Under the pieces are notes generated by a model that was given only the letters and a program-made list of their open reading frames with translations, did not search any database and was not told the origin of the DNA. The translations under genes and the position numbers were made by a program. This document shows, one piece after another, positions 25,035 to 35,743 of a stretch of 64,000 bases of DNA (positions are counted from its first letter, which is position 1; the number at the start of each line of letters is the position of its first letter). The stretch is from contig NC_067206.1 of the NCBI RefSeq assembly GCF_026262505.1, positions 10,040,268-10,104,267 on the forward strand. Direction: 5' to 3'. This stretch comes from Trichomonas vaginalis G3. Taxonomy: Eukaryota > Parabasalia > Trichomonadida > Trichomonadidae.

Positions 25035-26495
25035 ATGCTTTCAAAAGTTCCTGAAGATCCCCTTACTAAAGCATGCAAAGAAGGAAATCTCGAACATATT
25101 AAATCTCTTATAGAAAATGGTAACTATAAAGTAGAATCTTTAGGTTTACCACTCATTAAAGCAGCAAAAAATGGTCATCTTGAAGTTGTTAATTATCTTA
25201 TCTCTGTTGGAGCTGATAAAGAAGCAAAGGATAAAAACGGATATAATCCACTCATTCTTGCATCAAGTAATGGTAAATTTGAAGTTGTTGAATATCTTAT
25301 CTCAGTTGGAGCTAATAAAGAAGCAAAGGATAAAAACGGATATAATCCACTCATTCTTGCGTCATATCATGGTCATCTTGAAGTTGTTAATTATCTTATC
25401 TCTGTTGGAGCTGATAAAGAAGCAAAGGATAATCATGGATCTACTCCACTCATTTCTGCATCATCTCATGGTAATCTTGAAGTTGTTGAATATTTTATCT
25501 CTGTTGGAGCTGATAAAGAAGCAAAGGATAATAATGGATGGACTCCACTCATTTGGGCATCAGATAATGGTAATCTTGAAGTTGTTAAATATCTTATCTC
25601 TGTTGGAGCTGATAAAGAAGCAAAGGATAATCATGGATCTACTCCACTCATTTCTGCATCATCTCATGGTAATCTTGAAGTTGTTGAATATTTTATCTCT
25701 GTTGGAGCTGATAAAGAAGCAAAGGATAATAATGGATGGACTCCACTCATTTGGGCATCAGATAATGGTAATCTTGAAGTTGTTAAATATCTTATCTCTG
25801 TTGGAGCTGATAAAGAAGCAAAGGATAATAATGGATGGACTCCACTCATTTGGGCATCAGATAATGGTAATCTTGAAGTTGTTAAATATCTTATCTCTGT
25901 TGGAGCTGATAAAGAAGCAAAGGATAATGATGGATGGACTCCACTCTTTTGTGCATCAAGAAATGGTCATCTTGAAGTTGTTAAATGTCTTATCTCTGTT
26001 GGAGCTGATAAAGAAGCAAAGGATCATTTTGGATCTACTCCACTCATTTTTGCATCAAGACATGGTCATCTTGAATTTGTTAAATATCTTATCTCTGTTG
26101 GAGCTGATAAAGAAGCAAAGGATAAAGATGGATGTACTCCACTCATTTATGCATCAGAAAATGATCATCTTGAAGTTGTTAAATATCTTATCTCTGTTGG
26201 AGCTGATAAAGAAGCAAAGGTTAATAATGGATCTACTCCACTCATTTATGCATCAGATAATGGTCATCTTGAAGTTGTTAAATATCTTATCTCTGTTGGA
26301 GCTGATAAAGAAGCAAAGGATAAAGATGGATCTACTCCACTCATTTTTGCATCAAGAGAAGGTCATCTTGAAGTTGTTAAATATCTTATCTCTGTTGGAG
26401 CTGATAAAGAAGCAAAGAATAATAATGGAAAGACTGCTCTTGATGTTGCAAAAAGTTCTGTGAAAAAATACTTTTTGGAAGACAAAACAGAATAG
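25035..26495 (+). CDS. Ankyrin repeat protein
   Basis: 486 residues: a short N-terminal cap, one diverged repeat, 13 near-identical 33-residue ankyrin repeats (pattern DNNGWTPLIWASDNGNLEVV, then KYLISVGADKEAK) and a half repeat. The repeats are almost identical as DNA too (99-bp period), and the 198-bp pair at 25428-25625 is copied without visible change at 25626-25823, pointing to very recent tandem duplication. Ankyrin stacks bind proteins; the partner is unknown. No signal peptide or membrane segment. Such genes form one of the largest trichomonad families. Confidence 0.9.
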   Translation: MLSKVPEDPLTKACKEGNLEHIKSLIENGNYKVESLGLPLIKAAKNGHLEVVNYLISVGADKEAKDKNGYNPLILASSNGKFEVVEYLISVGANKEAKDKNGYNPLILASYHGHLEVVNYLISVGADKEAKDNHGSTPLISASSHGNLEVVEYFISVGADKEAKDNNGWTPLIWASDNGNLEVVKYLISVGADKEAKDNHGSTPLISASSHGNLEVVEYFISVGADKEAKDNNGWTPLIWASDNGNLEVVKYLISVGADKEAKDNNGWTPLIWASDNGNLEVVKYLISVGADKEAKDNDGWTPLFCASRNGHLEVVKCLISVGADKEAKDHFGSTPLIFASRHGHLEFVKYLISVGADKEAKDKDGCTPLIYASENDHLEVVKYLISVGADKEAKVNNGSTPLIYASDNGHLEVVKYLISVGADKEAKDKDGSTPLIFASREGHLEVVKYLISVGADKEAKNNNGKTALDVAKSSVKKYFLEDKTE

Positions 26496-26963
26496 AGAAT
26501 AATTATAGGCAATGATAAAATATTCAAAAATAATATCTATTGAAGTTCAATTATTTGTCTTAAAAATAAACACTATCCATTTGAGATTTGTGCTAAACAT
26601 ACCTTTTGTTCCCATGAATTCGGGCACTTTTTTCTGGATAAAAGAGTCAAATGATTGATTTTCACGATCGAAACTTGTAATTTTATTACAATCTTAATAT
26701 ATTAATGCGTGAAATTCTGAAACTTTTAAAAATATATTAATCAATATTCAGAGCTAAAGGAGTGATGTAATATATATAATAGATATCTCAAATTCGATAA
26801 AACAATTATGATAATAAAAAAAATTCAAGAAGAAGTAAATGAGATTAGTTAATATTTACTTGTATAACCCATTTCGAACATGTAAGAAATGTTTGTCCAA
26901 AATCATCAAAAAATAATATAAGTAAACGTTTGTTGCTGATTTTGGACCAACTGTATGACATAT
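26496..26963. other. Gene-free intergenic stretch
   Basis: 470 AT-rich bases between two convergent genes. No gene, repeat or hairpin worth naming was seen. Confidence 0.6.
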
Positions 26964-27287
26964 TTAAAAGATTTCCTTGAATTTATGAGAAAGCTTGACC
27001 ATTTGGTTCCATGCTTCTGGATCAATCTTTGAAGTAATTGGAATAGCAGAACTCTCTTCAATATCAAGATTCTCCTGAACACGGCCTGTAACTTCGATCC
27101 ATTCTGCACTAAAGCGCTTATCGTTTAATGATGGGTTCTTATGTACACGGACGCTTTTTGAATCCGTTGTAGAAATAATATATGGATCTGAGCTCTTGTC
27201 AACTATCCTGCCAACTATTGTAACCATCTTTGATTTGTGTTGGCCTAAATATTCACTGTTAACGCGAAAACTATGATCTGTTTCCAT
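26964..27287 (-). CDS. RPA3: Replication protein A 14 kDa subunit (RPA3-like)
   Basis: 107 residues, the usual size of RPA3. The pattern fits the single OB fold: RVNSEYLGQHKSKMVTIVGR at the first strands, SVRVHK in the middle, AEWIEVTGRVQEN for the later strands, and a closing helix DPEAWNQMVKLSHKFKEIF, which in RPA3 joins the three-helix bundle with RPA1 and RPA2. RPA coats single-stranded DNA in replication and repair in the nucleus. Short leader and no intron. Identification is by pattern; it is diverged but convincing. Confidence 0.7.
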   Translation of the reverse strand: METDHSFRVNSEYLGQHKSKMVTIVGRIVDKSSDPYIISTTDSKSVRVHKNPSLNDKRFSAEWIEVTGRVQENLDIEESSAIPITSKIDPEAWNQMVKLSHKFKEIF

Positions 27288-27681
27288 TTATTTTTTTTGA
27301 AAATTTTTTTCTCTTCCAAAATGAGGGAAGTTCCCTTTTTTGGTAACGCACGAAAAAAGTGACAGTATTCGATGAATATCTTTATTTTCTTGATGTATAT
27401 AGTGAGCAGACGATCTAATAGACTTTCCTATGTAATTTTTGCAAGAATATTTATATAATTTAGTTCATTTTTTCGAACATTAATAATGATAACAGGAATG
27501 GTTGAAGATGGTACCATTTTTTGGGCTATTATTACTACCCATTACCAAAATGGAACATTTTGCATAATCATTTTCAATGATGAGATATTTAGCAAAATAA
27601 GACAATGTTGACTGTATTTTACATATTGCTTTTGCTTAAGAGATACTAATCATTGAATTATTCTAATTAGATTTTTTTTAA
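27288..27681. other. Divergent intergenic region
   Basis: About 390 AT-rich bases with an imperfect hairpin near 27515-27556 (ACCATTTTTTGG ... CCAAAATGG). No gene was seen. Confidence 0.5.
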
Positions 27682-30105
27682 ATGGAATTCTTTTTATCAA
27701 CCAAGATACCTCGAGGTCTTAAATACGTTGCTGAGCTTCAAATGATGCTAGATAACTTATCTCAAGATACAGTTAATGATATAACAGTATATATATTGAA
27801 ATCAGATCTTGTTTCTTCTCCAGATAAAGTTAGAACTCTTGCACATGAACTACTAACATACAATGTCATATATACGAAACAAAAACAGGAATTAATCATA
27901 TTAATTATGACTTTATTACAAAATCAAATTCCATCGAATGAATTACATCGATTAAAAATGGCAATACTCGAAGAATGCTGTCTTTCAGATTCCAATCTTG
28001 ATAATGAAATCTCAAAAATCTTATTACTTCGAAAATTATTTTTAGCAGGAATGATAAATTACAAAGAAATGGAGACAATATTAGAGTTGGTAGCACGTAC
28101 AACAGGTAATTCCCCAGAAAAATTCTTTGTTTTCTTCCTTTCTATCGCTCCAGAAATGCATCAAAGACATCTTTCATTATACAATGATATGGTCCAAGTT
28201 CTTACCAACAAAACACAATTTTCGCAGCATTTAAAGCTAATTACCAAAAATTTAGCCCAATACGAAGAAGAAAATTTCAAAAAATTACGTGAATTAATGT
28301 TATACGGCCAAGAACCGAATTCTCTACAGTACATAATTTACAATGATGACGTAGAATCATTGAAAGGATATATTTCAAAGAATCCAAAACTAGAAACATT
28401 GTTTTGGATATCTCCATTAGATTATTCAGAAAATCCTGACATAAACATGATATCAATGGCTGCATTGTATGGATCTTATAATTGTTTCATGCTTCTTGCT
28501 GAAAAATGCTTAGATATCCTTAAACTAGAAGCAGTTTTATGGGGAGAAAATTTGAAAATTTTAGAATATGTTTTATACAAGAAAAATCACGAATTTTTCC
28601 ATGATTCTTTGCGAAACATTGGTAGATTTAGATGTCTTAAATCAATAGTTTATTTATTAAAGAACAATCAATACACTGAACTAGAGTTGAACAAAGCTTT
28701 TGTCAGTGCCGTTTATTATCAAAATTATCATTTGATTTTTAAATTAATTGAACTTGGTGCAGACATAAATTACAGGAATCCAGAGACAGGAATGACTGCT
28801 TTCGCTATTGCATGCAAGGAAAGTCATTTTTCTTTGTTAAACACTCTGATAATAAGGAAAACTGTTGATGTAAATACAAAAGATTTAAATGGTGAAACAC
28901 CTTTAATAAAAAGTGTAAAAAATTGTAATTCAAGAGTCACAAAAATACTTTTAGAATGCGATAGAGTTGATTTAAACGCTAAAGATGATAATGGATATAC
29001 AGCTTTGTTATATGCATGCAGAAATGCCAGTTTATATGATGTTAAATTACTTATGTCGAAAGGTGAAAAAATTAATCCAAATCTCAAATCTAAAAAAGGA
29101 GATTTTCCTTTGAAATTCGCTGTTATTTCTGGAAATGAAGAGATTATTGATAAATTACTTGAACATCCAAATATAGATGTTAATAACAGAGATGATGAAG
29201 GCTGCACCGCGTTATTCCATGCTGCGAGATTATCAAAATCAAGTACAATTCTTCAAATCATGGAACAATCTGAAAAAGCTGATCCAAATTTAAGTGGATC
29301 AAATGGTTTTTCTCCATTAATTATCTCTGTTTTGTCTGGTAATGTTGATTGTGTAAAGACACTTCTTTCTTATGAAAGGACAGATGTAAATCACAAAGAT
29401 GGAAATGGGAATACTGCCTTAATTGCTGCTTGTGGAATTAAAAATTATGAAATGGCGAAATTAATTTTAGCACAGAAAAACTTGAATATTAATGCAAGAG
29501 GGAAACTCGGAAATACTGCATTAATGACAGCAAGCATGAGAGGATGCAAGGATATTGTTGAATTGATCTGCAATTATCAAGGCGTTAATGTTAATTTGAG
29601 AAATGATAATGATAATACTCCTCTTCACGAAGCAATCAGATTTAAACATAAAGAAGTAGTGCTTTACTTGATGAAATTAAAGGATATTGCTTTAAACACA
29701 CCTAATAAAAGCGGTGAAACACCAGTTGCTGTTGCTGCTTCATCTGGAGATGTTGAAATAATGGCGAACTTACTGACTTTAAGAGGTATTGATGCTAATT
29801 ACACAAATGGAGTTAATCCAACACCATTGGCCATAGCCATTAAAGCAGGAAATATTAACTTAGTGAGAATGATGGTACTTTCACCTTATGTTGATGTGAA
29901 TATGCCATCTCCTCCTGATTCATTTTCTCCAGCTTTTATCGCTGCTTCCGAAGGAAAAAGTCAAATTTTGGAGGCAATTTTAAGAAGCCCTGGAATTAGG
30001 AGTGACTTAAAACCTGGTAATGGAGCAAAGTTTTTATTCGATGCAGCTGAAGGTAACAAAGAAGTAATCGCTGTTCTAGAAAGAAATGGATTATCAAACT
30101 CATAA
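27682..30105 (+). CDS. Ankyrin repeat protein with helical N-terminal domain
   Basis: 807 residues. Residues 1-230 are helical (LQMMLDNLSQDTVNDITVY and following), residues 230-350 resemble the DUF3447-type region common in trichomonad ankyrin proteins, and residues 350-800 hold about 13 diverged ankyrin repeats with the spacing D(V/I)N..D..G.TAL. Unlike the protein at 25035 the repeats differ from one another, so the gene is old. It is the same architecture as the protein at 37338-39674. Probably a cytosolic scaffold; the partner is unknown. Confidence 0.85.
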   Translation: MEFFLSTKIPRGLKYVAELQMMLDNLSQDTVNDITVYILKSDLVSSPDKVRTLAHELLTYNVIYTKQKQELIILIMTLLQNQIPSNELHRLKMAILEECCLSDSNLDNEISKILLLRKLFLAGMINYKEMETILELVARTTGNSPEKFFVFFLSIAPEMHQRHLSLYNDMVQVLTNKTQFSQHLKLITKNLAQYEEENFKKLRELMLYGQEPNSLQYIIYNDDVESLKGYISKNPKLETLFWISPLDYSENPDINMISMAALYGSYNCFMLLAEKCLDILKLEAVLWGENLKILEYVLYKKNHEFFHDSLRNIGRFRCLKSIVYLLKNNQYTELELNKAFVSAVYYQNYHLIFKLIELGADINYRNPETGMTAFAIACKESHFSLLNTLIIRKTVDVNTKDLNGETPLIKSVKNCNSRVTKILLECDRVDLNAKDDNGYTALLYACRNASLYDVKLLMSKGEKINPNLKSKKGDFPLKFAVISGNEEIIDKLLEHPNIDVNNRDDEGCTALFHAARLSKSSTILQIMEQSEKADPNLSGSNGFSPLIISVLSGNVDCVKTLLSYERTDVNHKDGNGNTALIAACGIKNYEMAKLILAQKNLNINARGKLGNTALMTASMRGCKDIVELICNYQGVNVNLRNDNDNTPLHEAIRFKHKEVVLYLMKLKDIALNTPNKSGETPVAVAASSGDVEIMANLLTLRGIDANYTNGVNPTPLAIAIKAGNINLVRMMVLSPYVDVNMPSPPDSFSPAFIAASEGKSQILEAILRSPGIRSDLKPGNGAKFLFDAAEGNKEVIAVLERNGLSNS

Positions 30106-30277
30106 AGTTTTTGTTTGAAATAAAAATATATTTCTTGATTTAAGTATTTTGAGTTTGAATTTTCAACGAGTTACATTTTCATAGACCTCCCCATAAAAAG
30201 GTCGACCTTCAATTATAATTGTTCGGCCATTTACAGATTCATTTTTTTTTATAAAAAATTTCCAACATTTTTCTATA

Positions 30278-31807
30278 ATGAGCCATGAACAAGGTCTAGA
30301 TTTTATTCAAGAAGCATTATGTCAGTTATCCCAAAATATTAAAAAATGGGTCAAAAATCCAAATGGACCAAGCAACATTCATAATTTATTCCAATTACTC
30401 TCCAAAAATTTTCTTAATATTTTCGATCAATCCCAAGAGGAGTGCACTCAAGCTATATCACAAATCACCCAAACTTTAGCAAACCTTAAACAAGAAAATT
30501 CAAAAGTTCTAATTAGAGATATTCCAATTCAGAAAATTTCAGATTTTTTCCACAAATACGAGGCCAATCATAAAACTTACATCAATGAAATGAATGAAAT
30601 CAAATTTATTCAAAATATTGTAAGTAAAAATGAAACGTTAGACAGGATTTTTTCTCGAATAATTTTGGCCATGGATAATCCTCCTAATCATCAAATTCAA
30701 CGCCAATACATCTTAAATGTAGAAGGATGCTTACAGTTAAGTTCGACCTTTAATGAATTACAAAATATCTACTTCAATTTACCTTATATTTTCAAAGATG
30801 GATATCGTCGTTATCAGAAAGATGGATTCTACAATTTAGTTATTCATCAAAGTAAGTCGAAAGCAAAATCATGGCAGTCCATATTAAAACCTATATATCA
30901 ATTAGTATTAAAAATTGATATAAAATCATATGAAAAATTAGGGAAAAATTACGTTCGAATTAAAAGAAAAATTAAAAAAATAATAGAGAATCTTTCCGAT
31001 ATTATCAATAAGCACACAAATAAAAACGCTGACACACACAAAGAGATAAATCCATTGATTGATAATCTGAAAAAATTAATAGATGCAATTGATGGCATTG
31101 GTATCAATTCAATAATTGAAAACAATTCTACATTGCATGAAAATATTGATAAAAACCAAAAAGAAATTGATGGATTAAAAAGTCAAAATAAAAAGAAGAA
31201 GAAGGAATTAAATCAAATGAAAGAACAACAATTAAACGAATTATTTGAAACAACAAAATGGATGAAAGAAAAACATAAAAATATAATAATCGATCTGTAC
31301 AATTTTAGAGATCAACTTATTAATATCAAAGTTAGTACTATCCAAACATTAGCAGAAAATTTAAACAAAAGCATTGAATACCTTCAAGATTTCAATAACT
31401 CGACCACCAGTTTTATTAAGAGATTCGCAACTATTGTTTTTCTTTACTTAATTAACTCAGAAAGGAATAAAATGCAAGAAGCTATTGATGGTCTGAAATA
31501 CACTTTAACATATTTATTTTCTAATACTGATGAATTAAACAATGTTATTTATTGCGCAATGAATGCATCAACGTTAATTTTATCTGCAGAAACAGCAAGA
31601 ACAATTAAATCATACGCTTCTGCACTATTTTTCTTCTTTATACTAAGTGAGTGCCCTGATGATGCAAATATATATTATGATCTCACGGAATACGAATCAC
31701 TGGCATTTATGAGAGATGGTGGAACTGGTTTATCAAAAATTTTATCCCCTATAATGATCAAAGAAGATTATGAAAAGATATATGAATCAAATATTCAGAT
31801 AAAATAA
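30278..31807 (+). CDS. Hypothetical coiled-coil protein
   Basis: 509 residues, Lys/Asn/Ile-rich, helical throughout, with a strong coiled coil at about residues 285-325 (NKKKKKELNQMKEQQLNEL) and a moderately hydrophobic helix near 385-395 (RFATIVFLYLI). A second hydrophobic patch lies near 449-458 (SALFFFFIL). No family is recognised. It lies tandem and 170 bases after an ankyrin gene on the same strand, probably with its own promoter. Confidence 0.6.
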   Translation: MSHEQGLDFIQEALCQLSQNIKKWVKNPNGPSNIHNLFQLLSKNFLNIFDQSQEECTQAISQITQTLANLKQENSKVLIRDIPIQKISDFFHKYEANHKTYINEMNEIKFIQNIVSKNETLDRIFSRIILAMDNPPNHQIQRQYILNVEGCLQLSSTFNELQNIYFNLPYIFKDGYRRYQKDGFYNLVIHQSKSKAKSWQSILKPIYQLVLKIDIKSYEKLGKNYVRIKRKIKKIIENLSDIINKHTNKNADTHKEINPLIDNLKKLIDAIDGIGINSIIENNSTLHENIDKNQKEIDGLKSQNKKKKKELNQMKEQQLNELFETTKWMKEKHKNIIIDLYNFRDQLINIKVSTIQTLAENLNKSIEYLQDFNNSTTSFIKRFATIVFLYLINSERNKMQEAIDGLKYTLTYLFSNTDELNNVIYCAMNASTLILSAETARTIKSYASALFFFFILSECPDDANIYYDLTEYESLAFMRDGGTGLSKILSPIMIKEDYEKIYESNIQIK

Positions 31808-31962
31808 AATTCAATATTTTTATCACTTTTTATTTTTTTAGTATGCGCAATAATTTAGTTTACACTTAAGATTCAGTGCTCTTATATTGAGGGTTTATTT
31901 CAGTATTAGTACTATCTTTGATTTCAAATTTTATTTTCTAAATTGTAGTTTTAAATTTTATA

Positions 31963-32593
31963 TTGTGTGACAATTTAGTTTACAAGCCAATGGGTACCAA
32001 CTATATGTTAGGTACTGGCGTTGCAGGAAATAATCATAATGCTGATCCAGATAACACTTGTGAAAATTTAATTATTAAATATGAAATTGGAAATATTCCT
32101 GTAACACATGTAGGTGTTAATGCATTTACGGCACATTCATGCTTAAGAACAGTTTATATCCCAAACACTATAGTTTATCTAGGCTTCGATTGTTTTGGTT
32201 ATATTCCTACTTTGAAAACAGTTATTTTTGAAGAAAGATATAGCACTTCGCTCGAATTTGATCAAGGAGTGTTTTTTTCAAAATAATATGAAGATCATTA
32301 GACTTCCTAGTAAAATTTCATCATCAAAACTTCATGTTTTAGCCATGTCCAAAATAGAAAAAGTTATATATTGTGGGCTGGATAAAATTGATGCAGATTG
32401 GTTTGAAAAACTGTCTCCACCTATTATTTTTGTTCATTCTCTATATCCTTATAATAAATTTGCAAATGCTACAAATCTTGTTCATACACAGCAATGCGGC
32501 TTATACACGAAGTGTTTAGTGCATTCGATTATGTACGTTCCATTCCCATTTTTTAGTATTTTATCCTCTTTACTCGCAATCAACATTTGCTAA
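31963..32593 (+). pseudogene. BspA-like leucine-rich repeat gene, short and frameshifted
   Basis: The first 107 codons carry BspA/LRR_5 repeats (VGVNAFTAHSCLRTVYIPNT, YLGFDCFGYIPTLKTVIF). That frame stops at 32284-32286, and recognisable LRR sequence (IIRLPSKIS, IEKVIYCGL) goes on in another frame up to 32593, where it ends in a hydrophobic 20-residue stretch (MYVPFPFFSILSSLLAINI) like the membrane segment of BspA surface proteins. A T-run near 32272 is the likely shift point. A host gene fragment, far shorter than typical BspA genes. Confidence 0.6.
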
Positions 32594-32782
32594 CAAACTT
32601 ATAAAGTCATTTGATTTTAATAAATTAGCTAAAAATATACTAAGCATCTAAGAGGAACATTAAATAATCTATAGTATTAACATTTATACTTTTTTTGCCA
32701 AAATAGTGCTTTACAATATTTTTTTAGTTTACAAGGCAAATTTCATCTTTTAAATAATTGAGAGGAAAACCGTTTGGCTCTT

Positions 32783-32787
32783 CCTTT
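32783..32787 (+). promoter_or_regulatory. CCTTT (M5-like) start element
   Basis: CCTTT ten bases before the ATG of RPL8 resembles the CCTTT core element described for strong trichomonad genes. It is a short motif, so support is modest. Confidence 0.3.
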
Positions 32788-32792
32788 TACAC

Positions 32793-33548
32793 ATGGGTCA
32801 CATCGTTCGTGCTCAGCGTAGAGGTAACGGCTCTGTTTTCCAGGCCCATACCCACCACCGCGTTGGTCCAGCTAAATTCCGTGCTCTTGATGCTGCCGAG
32901 CGCACATCCGTCATCTCCGGCATGGTCAAGGAGATCATCCACGACCCAGGCCGTGGTGCTCCACTTGCCAAGCTTATCTACAAGAAGGCTGAAGGCCAGG
33001 GCTTCGATTCTGCCCTCGTCATCGCCCCAGAAGGCATCCACACAGGCCAATTCATCAAGTGCGGCGCCCAAGCTGACCTTCACATCGGCAACATCCTTCC
33101 ACTTGCTCAGATCCCAGAAGGTACAGAAATCTGCAACGTCGAGCACCGTCCAGGTGATGGTGGCCGCTATGGCCGCTGCTCCGGCGATTCCTGCCGTGTT
33201 ATTGGCCACACAGAAAACTACACACGTATCCAGCTCCCATCTGGTCGCAAGGCTCTTGTTTCCAACATCTGCCGTGCTACATTAGGTATCGTTGCTGGTG
33301 GTGGCCGTCCAGAAAAGCCACTCCTTAAGGCTGGTAACGTCCACTACAAGTATAAAGCTAAACGCCACACATGGCCAGTCGTTTGCGGTATCAAGATGAA
33401 CCCAGTCGACCACAGACACGGTGGTGGTTCCCACCAGCACATGGGTGCTCCAGGCACAGTCGCCCGCTCTGCCCGCCCAGGTCAGAAGCTTGGTCTTATC
33501 GCTTCCCGCCGTACAGGTCGCCGCCGCGGTACAGTCAACCTTGCCTAA
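32793..33548 (+). CDS. RPL8: 60S ribosomal protein L8 (uL2)
   Basis: 251 residues, full length for eukaryotic uL2. Hallmarks: the start MGHIVRAQRRGNGSVF, the SH3-like domain with GRKALVSNICRATLG and VAGGGRPEKPLLKAG, and the near-invariant MNPVDHRHGGGSHQHMG segment that lies at the peptidyl transferase centre, ending in a basic tail (GLIASRRTGRRRGT). Base composition is far more GC-rich than the neighbours, with C-ending codons, as expected for a very highly expressed trichomonad gene. Confidence 0.98.
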   Translation: MGHIVRAQRRGNGSVFQAHTHHRVGPAKFRALDAAERTSVISGMVKEIIHDPGRGAPLAKLIYKKAEGQGFDSALVIAPEGIHTGQFIKCGAQADLHIGNILPLAQIPEGTEICNVEHRPGDGGRYGRCSGDSCRVIGHTENYTRIQLPSGRKALVSNICRATLGIVAGGGRPEKPLLKAGNVHYKYKAKRHTWPVVCGIKMNPVDHRHGGGSHQHMGAPGTVARSARPGQKLGLIASRRTGRRRGTVNLA

Positions 33549-33748
33549 AGCATATGTTCTATTTGAACTGCTTTCAAAACATTACACTTTTTCCTTTTTA
33601 CTTTTCTTTTATATTGTTCAAAGATTTATTAAAATTTTGGAAATTATTCTTCAAAATGTTTGATATTATATGGAATTTTACCTTCTTATCAATACTGTGA
33701 TAACTTTTCTTATTGCAATTTTAGTCAAATTTTATTTTTGTTTAGGAG

Positions 33749-35221
33749 ATGAGTTCATATAAGGATGAAGAGGATAGTGATTTTAGGCCAATAACAAGAG
33801 ATTATTTAAAAGAACTAAAGGGTGAACCTCAAGAGCAATATGATGACTTTGATATTGCAGAATTTCGATCTTTCTTTGAATCATTAGATCAAAACGATCT
33901 AGAAGCCCGTATTGGTGTGTTAGAGCAAGTATTCAACTATTTGAACAATTTTATTATCAAAGCATATAAAATTCAAAAATTTGATTCAATATTATTGATA
34001 TATGATGAGTTGGATAGCTTTCAATTAATGGACTTTCTATTTAATAGCCTTTCAATTGCTAATAGGCCAATTATTATTGAATTAACGTTGAAAATCATTG
34101 CCTTGCTATTTTGCGCTGAATCTGATGATGAAATCATATTATTATCAAGAATGAATCACGATATATTCCAAATGATCATAGATATTGCAAAATCACCAAA
34201 TGTAGTTTCAGAAGTTCAAATTCCTCCATTGCAGTTTGTTTCTATTCGAAAATTTGCTTTAAATTGCATATTAAACATTACAATGACTTATTCAGAATAT
34301 ATTAATGACATCGAACAACAATTTGACGATTTCATTCAAATAATTTTAAATGACGAAAGACCAGAGTGCGCTGAGGATCTCATATCAACATGCGCTTCAA
34401 TATTAAGTGTTAATCATGATGCATGCAATATTGAAAAACAATTTAATTTCTTTAAAGCCAATATTGTTATTGAAGATAAGCCTATACATAGTTCTTTTTA
34501 TGGTTGCATTCAATGTCTCGAATATGCAGATCAATCACAAAAAACACTTTTTTCAAATGAATTTATTACAGATTCATTTATTATTATGGCATTAAACAAC
34601 ATTCATCCAGCACAATCAAAAATATTTATTGATGTTTTATGTTTACTTAAGATTATATTGGAATATTGTGATATAAATTTGCAGAATGATTTAGTTTCAA
34701 TTATTCCATGGGATAATATAATAAGTCAAGAGTTATTAGAACATTCTGAATATGCATCAGAGATTCTTGAGCATTTAAACAGCATTTGCAAAGTCGTTAG
34801 TAACTATATCAGTTCTTTGATGAACAACAACTGCTTTTCAAACATATTTACTTTATTTTTTAACGGGCAGTATGAAATTAAAAAGGGATCATTCTTTGTC
34901 ATTTGCACAATCTTTGATTATTGTGATGTTGAGCAAAAAATCGAAGTTTTCACAAAAACTCCTTTCTTAGAGATTCTTGCAAATATGGTTGATGAGGATG
35001 ATCATAAATTCCTTGGAGAAGTTCTCGTATTTGTAATAGATCAAATGCAAGAAATTGATGACCAAGAAGCAGCAGCGGCATTTAATGAAAATTTCATAAA
35101 TGATGAATTTATGGAATCTGCATCATCTCTTTTAGATGATGAAGATGAAGATATTAGAATTATTGCAGAACATTTCTTTAGGTTATGCTCAGGTGAGGAA
35201 GAGGAAGGGCTAATGTTCTAA
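33749..35221 (+). CDS. Armadillo/HEAT-like hypothetical protein
   Basis: 490 residues, helical with paired-helix repeats (for example IIELTLKIIALLFC and FALNCILNITMTYS), an acidic N-terminus (YKDEEDSDF) and an acidic C-terminus (DDEDEDIRII, GEEEEG). The layout resembles importin-alpha-type or other armadillo proteins without a clear signature, so no function is given. No membrane segments. Confidence 0.6.
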   Translation: MSSYKDEEDSDFRPITRDYLKELKGEPQEQYDDFDIAEFRSFFESLDQNDLEARIGVLEQVFNYLNNFIIKAYKIQKFDSILLIYDELDSFQLMDFLFNSLSIANRPIIIELTLKIIALLFCAESDDEIILLSRMNHDIFQMIIDIAKSPNVVSEVQIPPLQFVSIRKFALNCILNITMTYSEYINDIEQQFDDFIQIILNDERPECAEDLISTCASILSVNHDACNIEKQFNFFKANIVIEDKPIHSSFYGCIQCLEYADQSQKTLFSNEFITDSFIIMALNNIHPAQSKIFIDVLCLLKIILEYCDINLQNDLVSIIPWDNIISQELLEHSEYASEILEHLNSICKVVSNYISSLMNNNCFSNIFTLFFNGQYEIKKGSFFVICTIFDYCDVEQKIEVFTKTPFLEILANMVDEDDHKFLGEVLVFVIDQMQEIDDQEAAAAFNENFINDEFMESASSLLDDEDEDIRIIAEHFFRLCSGEEEEGLMF

Positions 35222-35743
35222 TAAATATATTGTTTATATTTCTGTTATATAATAAATAGATTGTTTATAGATAATTTATATTTGCTTCATAATTTTATAA
35301 ATTTGACATGTCACAATGAAACTTACACGTAAGTATTCACAATACATATATACAGACGAACTGAATATGAGAATTGATTGATTCATTGTTGATTTTATCA
35401 AAAAATCAACGATTTGTTACTATGCCAATGAAGTATTATACAAGAACAAAAGAAAATACGTATATCATTAGCTTTCAATGCGACTTTAGTACCAACGGTT
35501 GTAAACTATTCAAAATTTTGCAATAGGGAAAAATGGAAGATTTCAAAATTTGCTTTTAATCAGGTCAATTTCTCTAGTTATAGAAGTAAAACTATACCCA
35601 AATCCATCTACATACTTATATAATTATATGCTACTATATTGACATTTATATCTAAAAGATGTATCTATAGTTTTCTGAAACTATTGTCACATCATTGTTT
35701 TTTTTATAGAGTTTACAAATTTGTAAAGTGACTTTATAAAAAA
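35222..35743. other. Gene-free intergenic stretch
   Basis: About 520 AT-rich bases between two same-strand genes, with no supported gene or repeat. Confidence 0.6.

Noticed and set aside
25171-26463. 430-codon open frame in another frame of the ankyrin gene
   Set aside because: It arises from the 99-bp period, which is a multiple of three and keeps all frames open; its Leu/Ile-rich translation is a shadow of the ankyrin repeats.
32787-33209. 140-codon minus-strand frame opposite RPL8
   Set aside because: A shadow of the GC-rich, codon-biased RPL8 gene with no promoter or features of its own.
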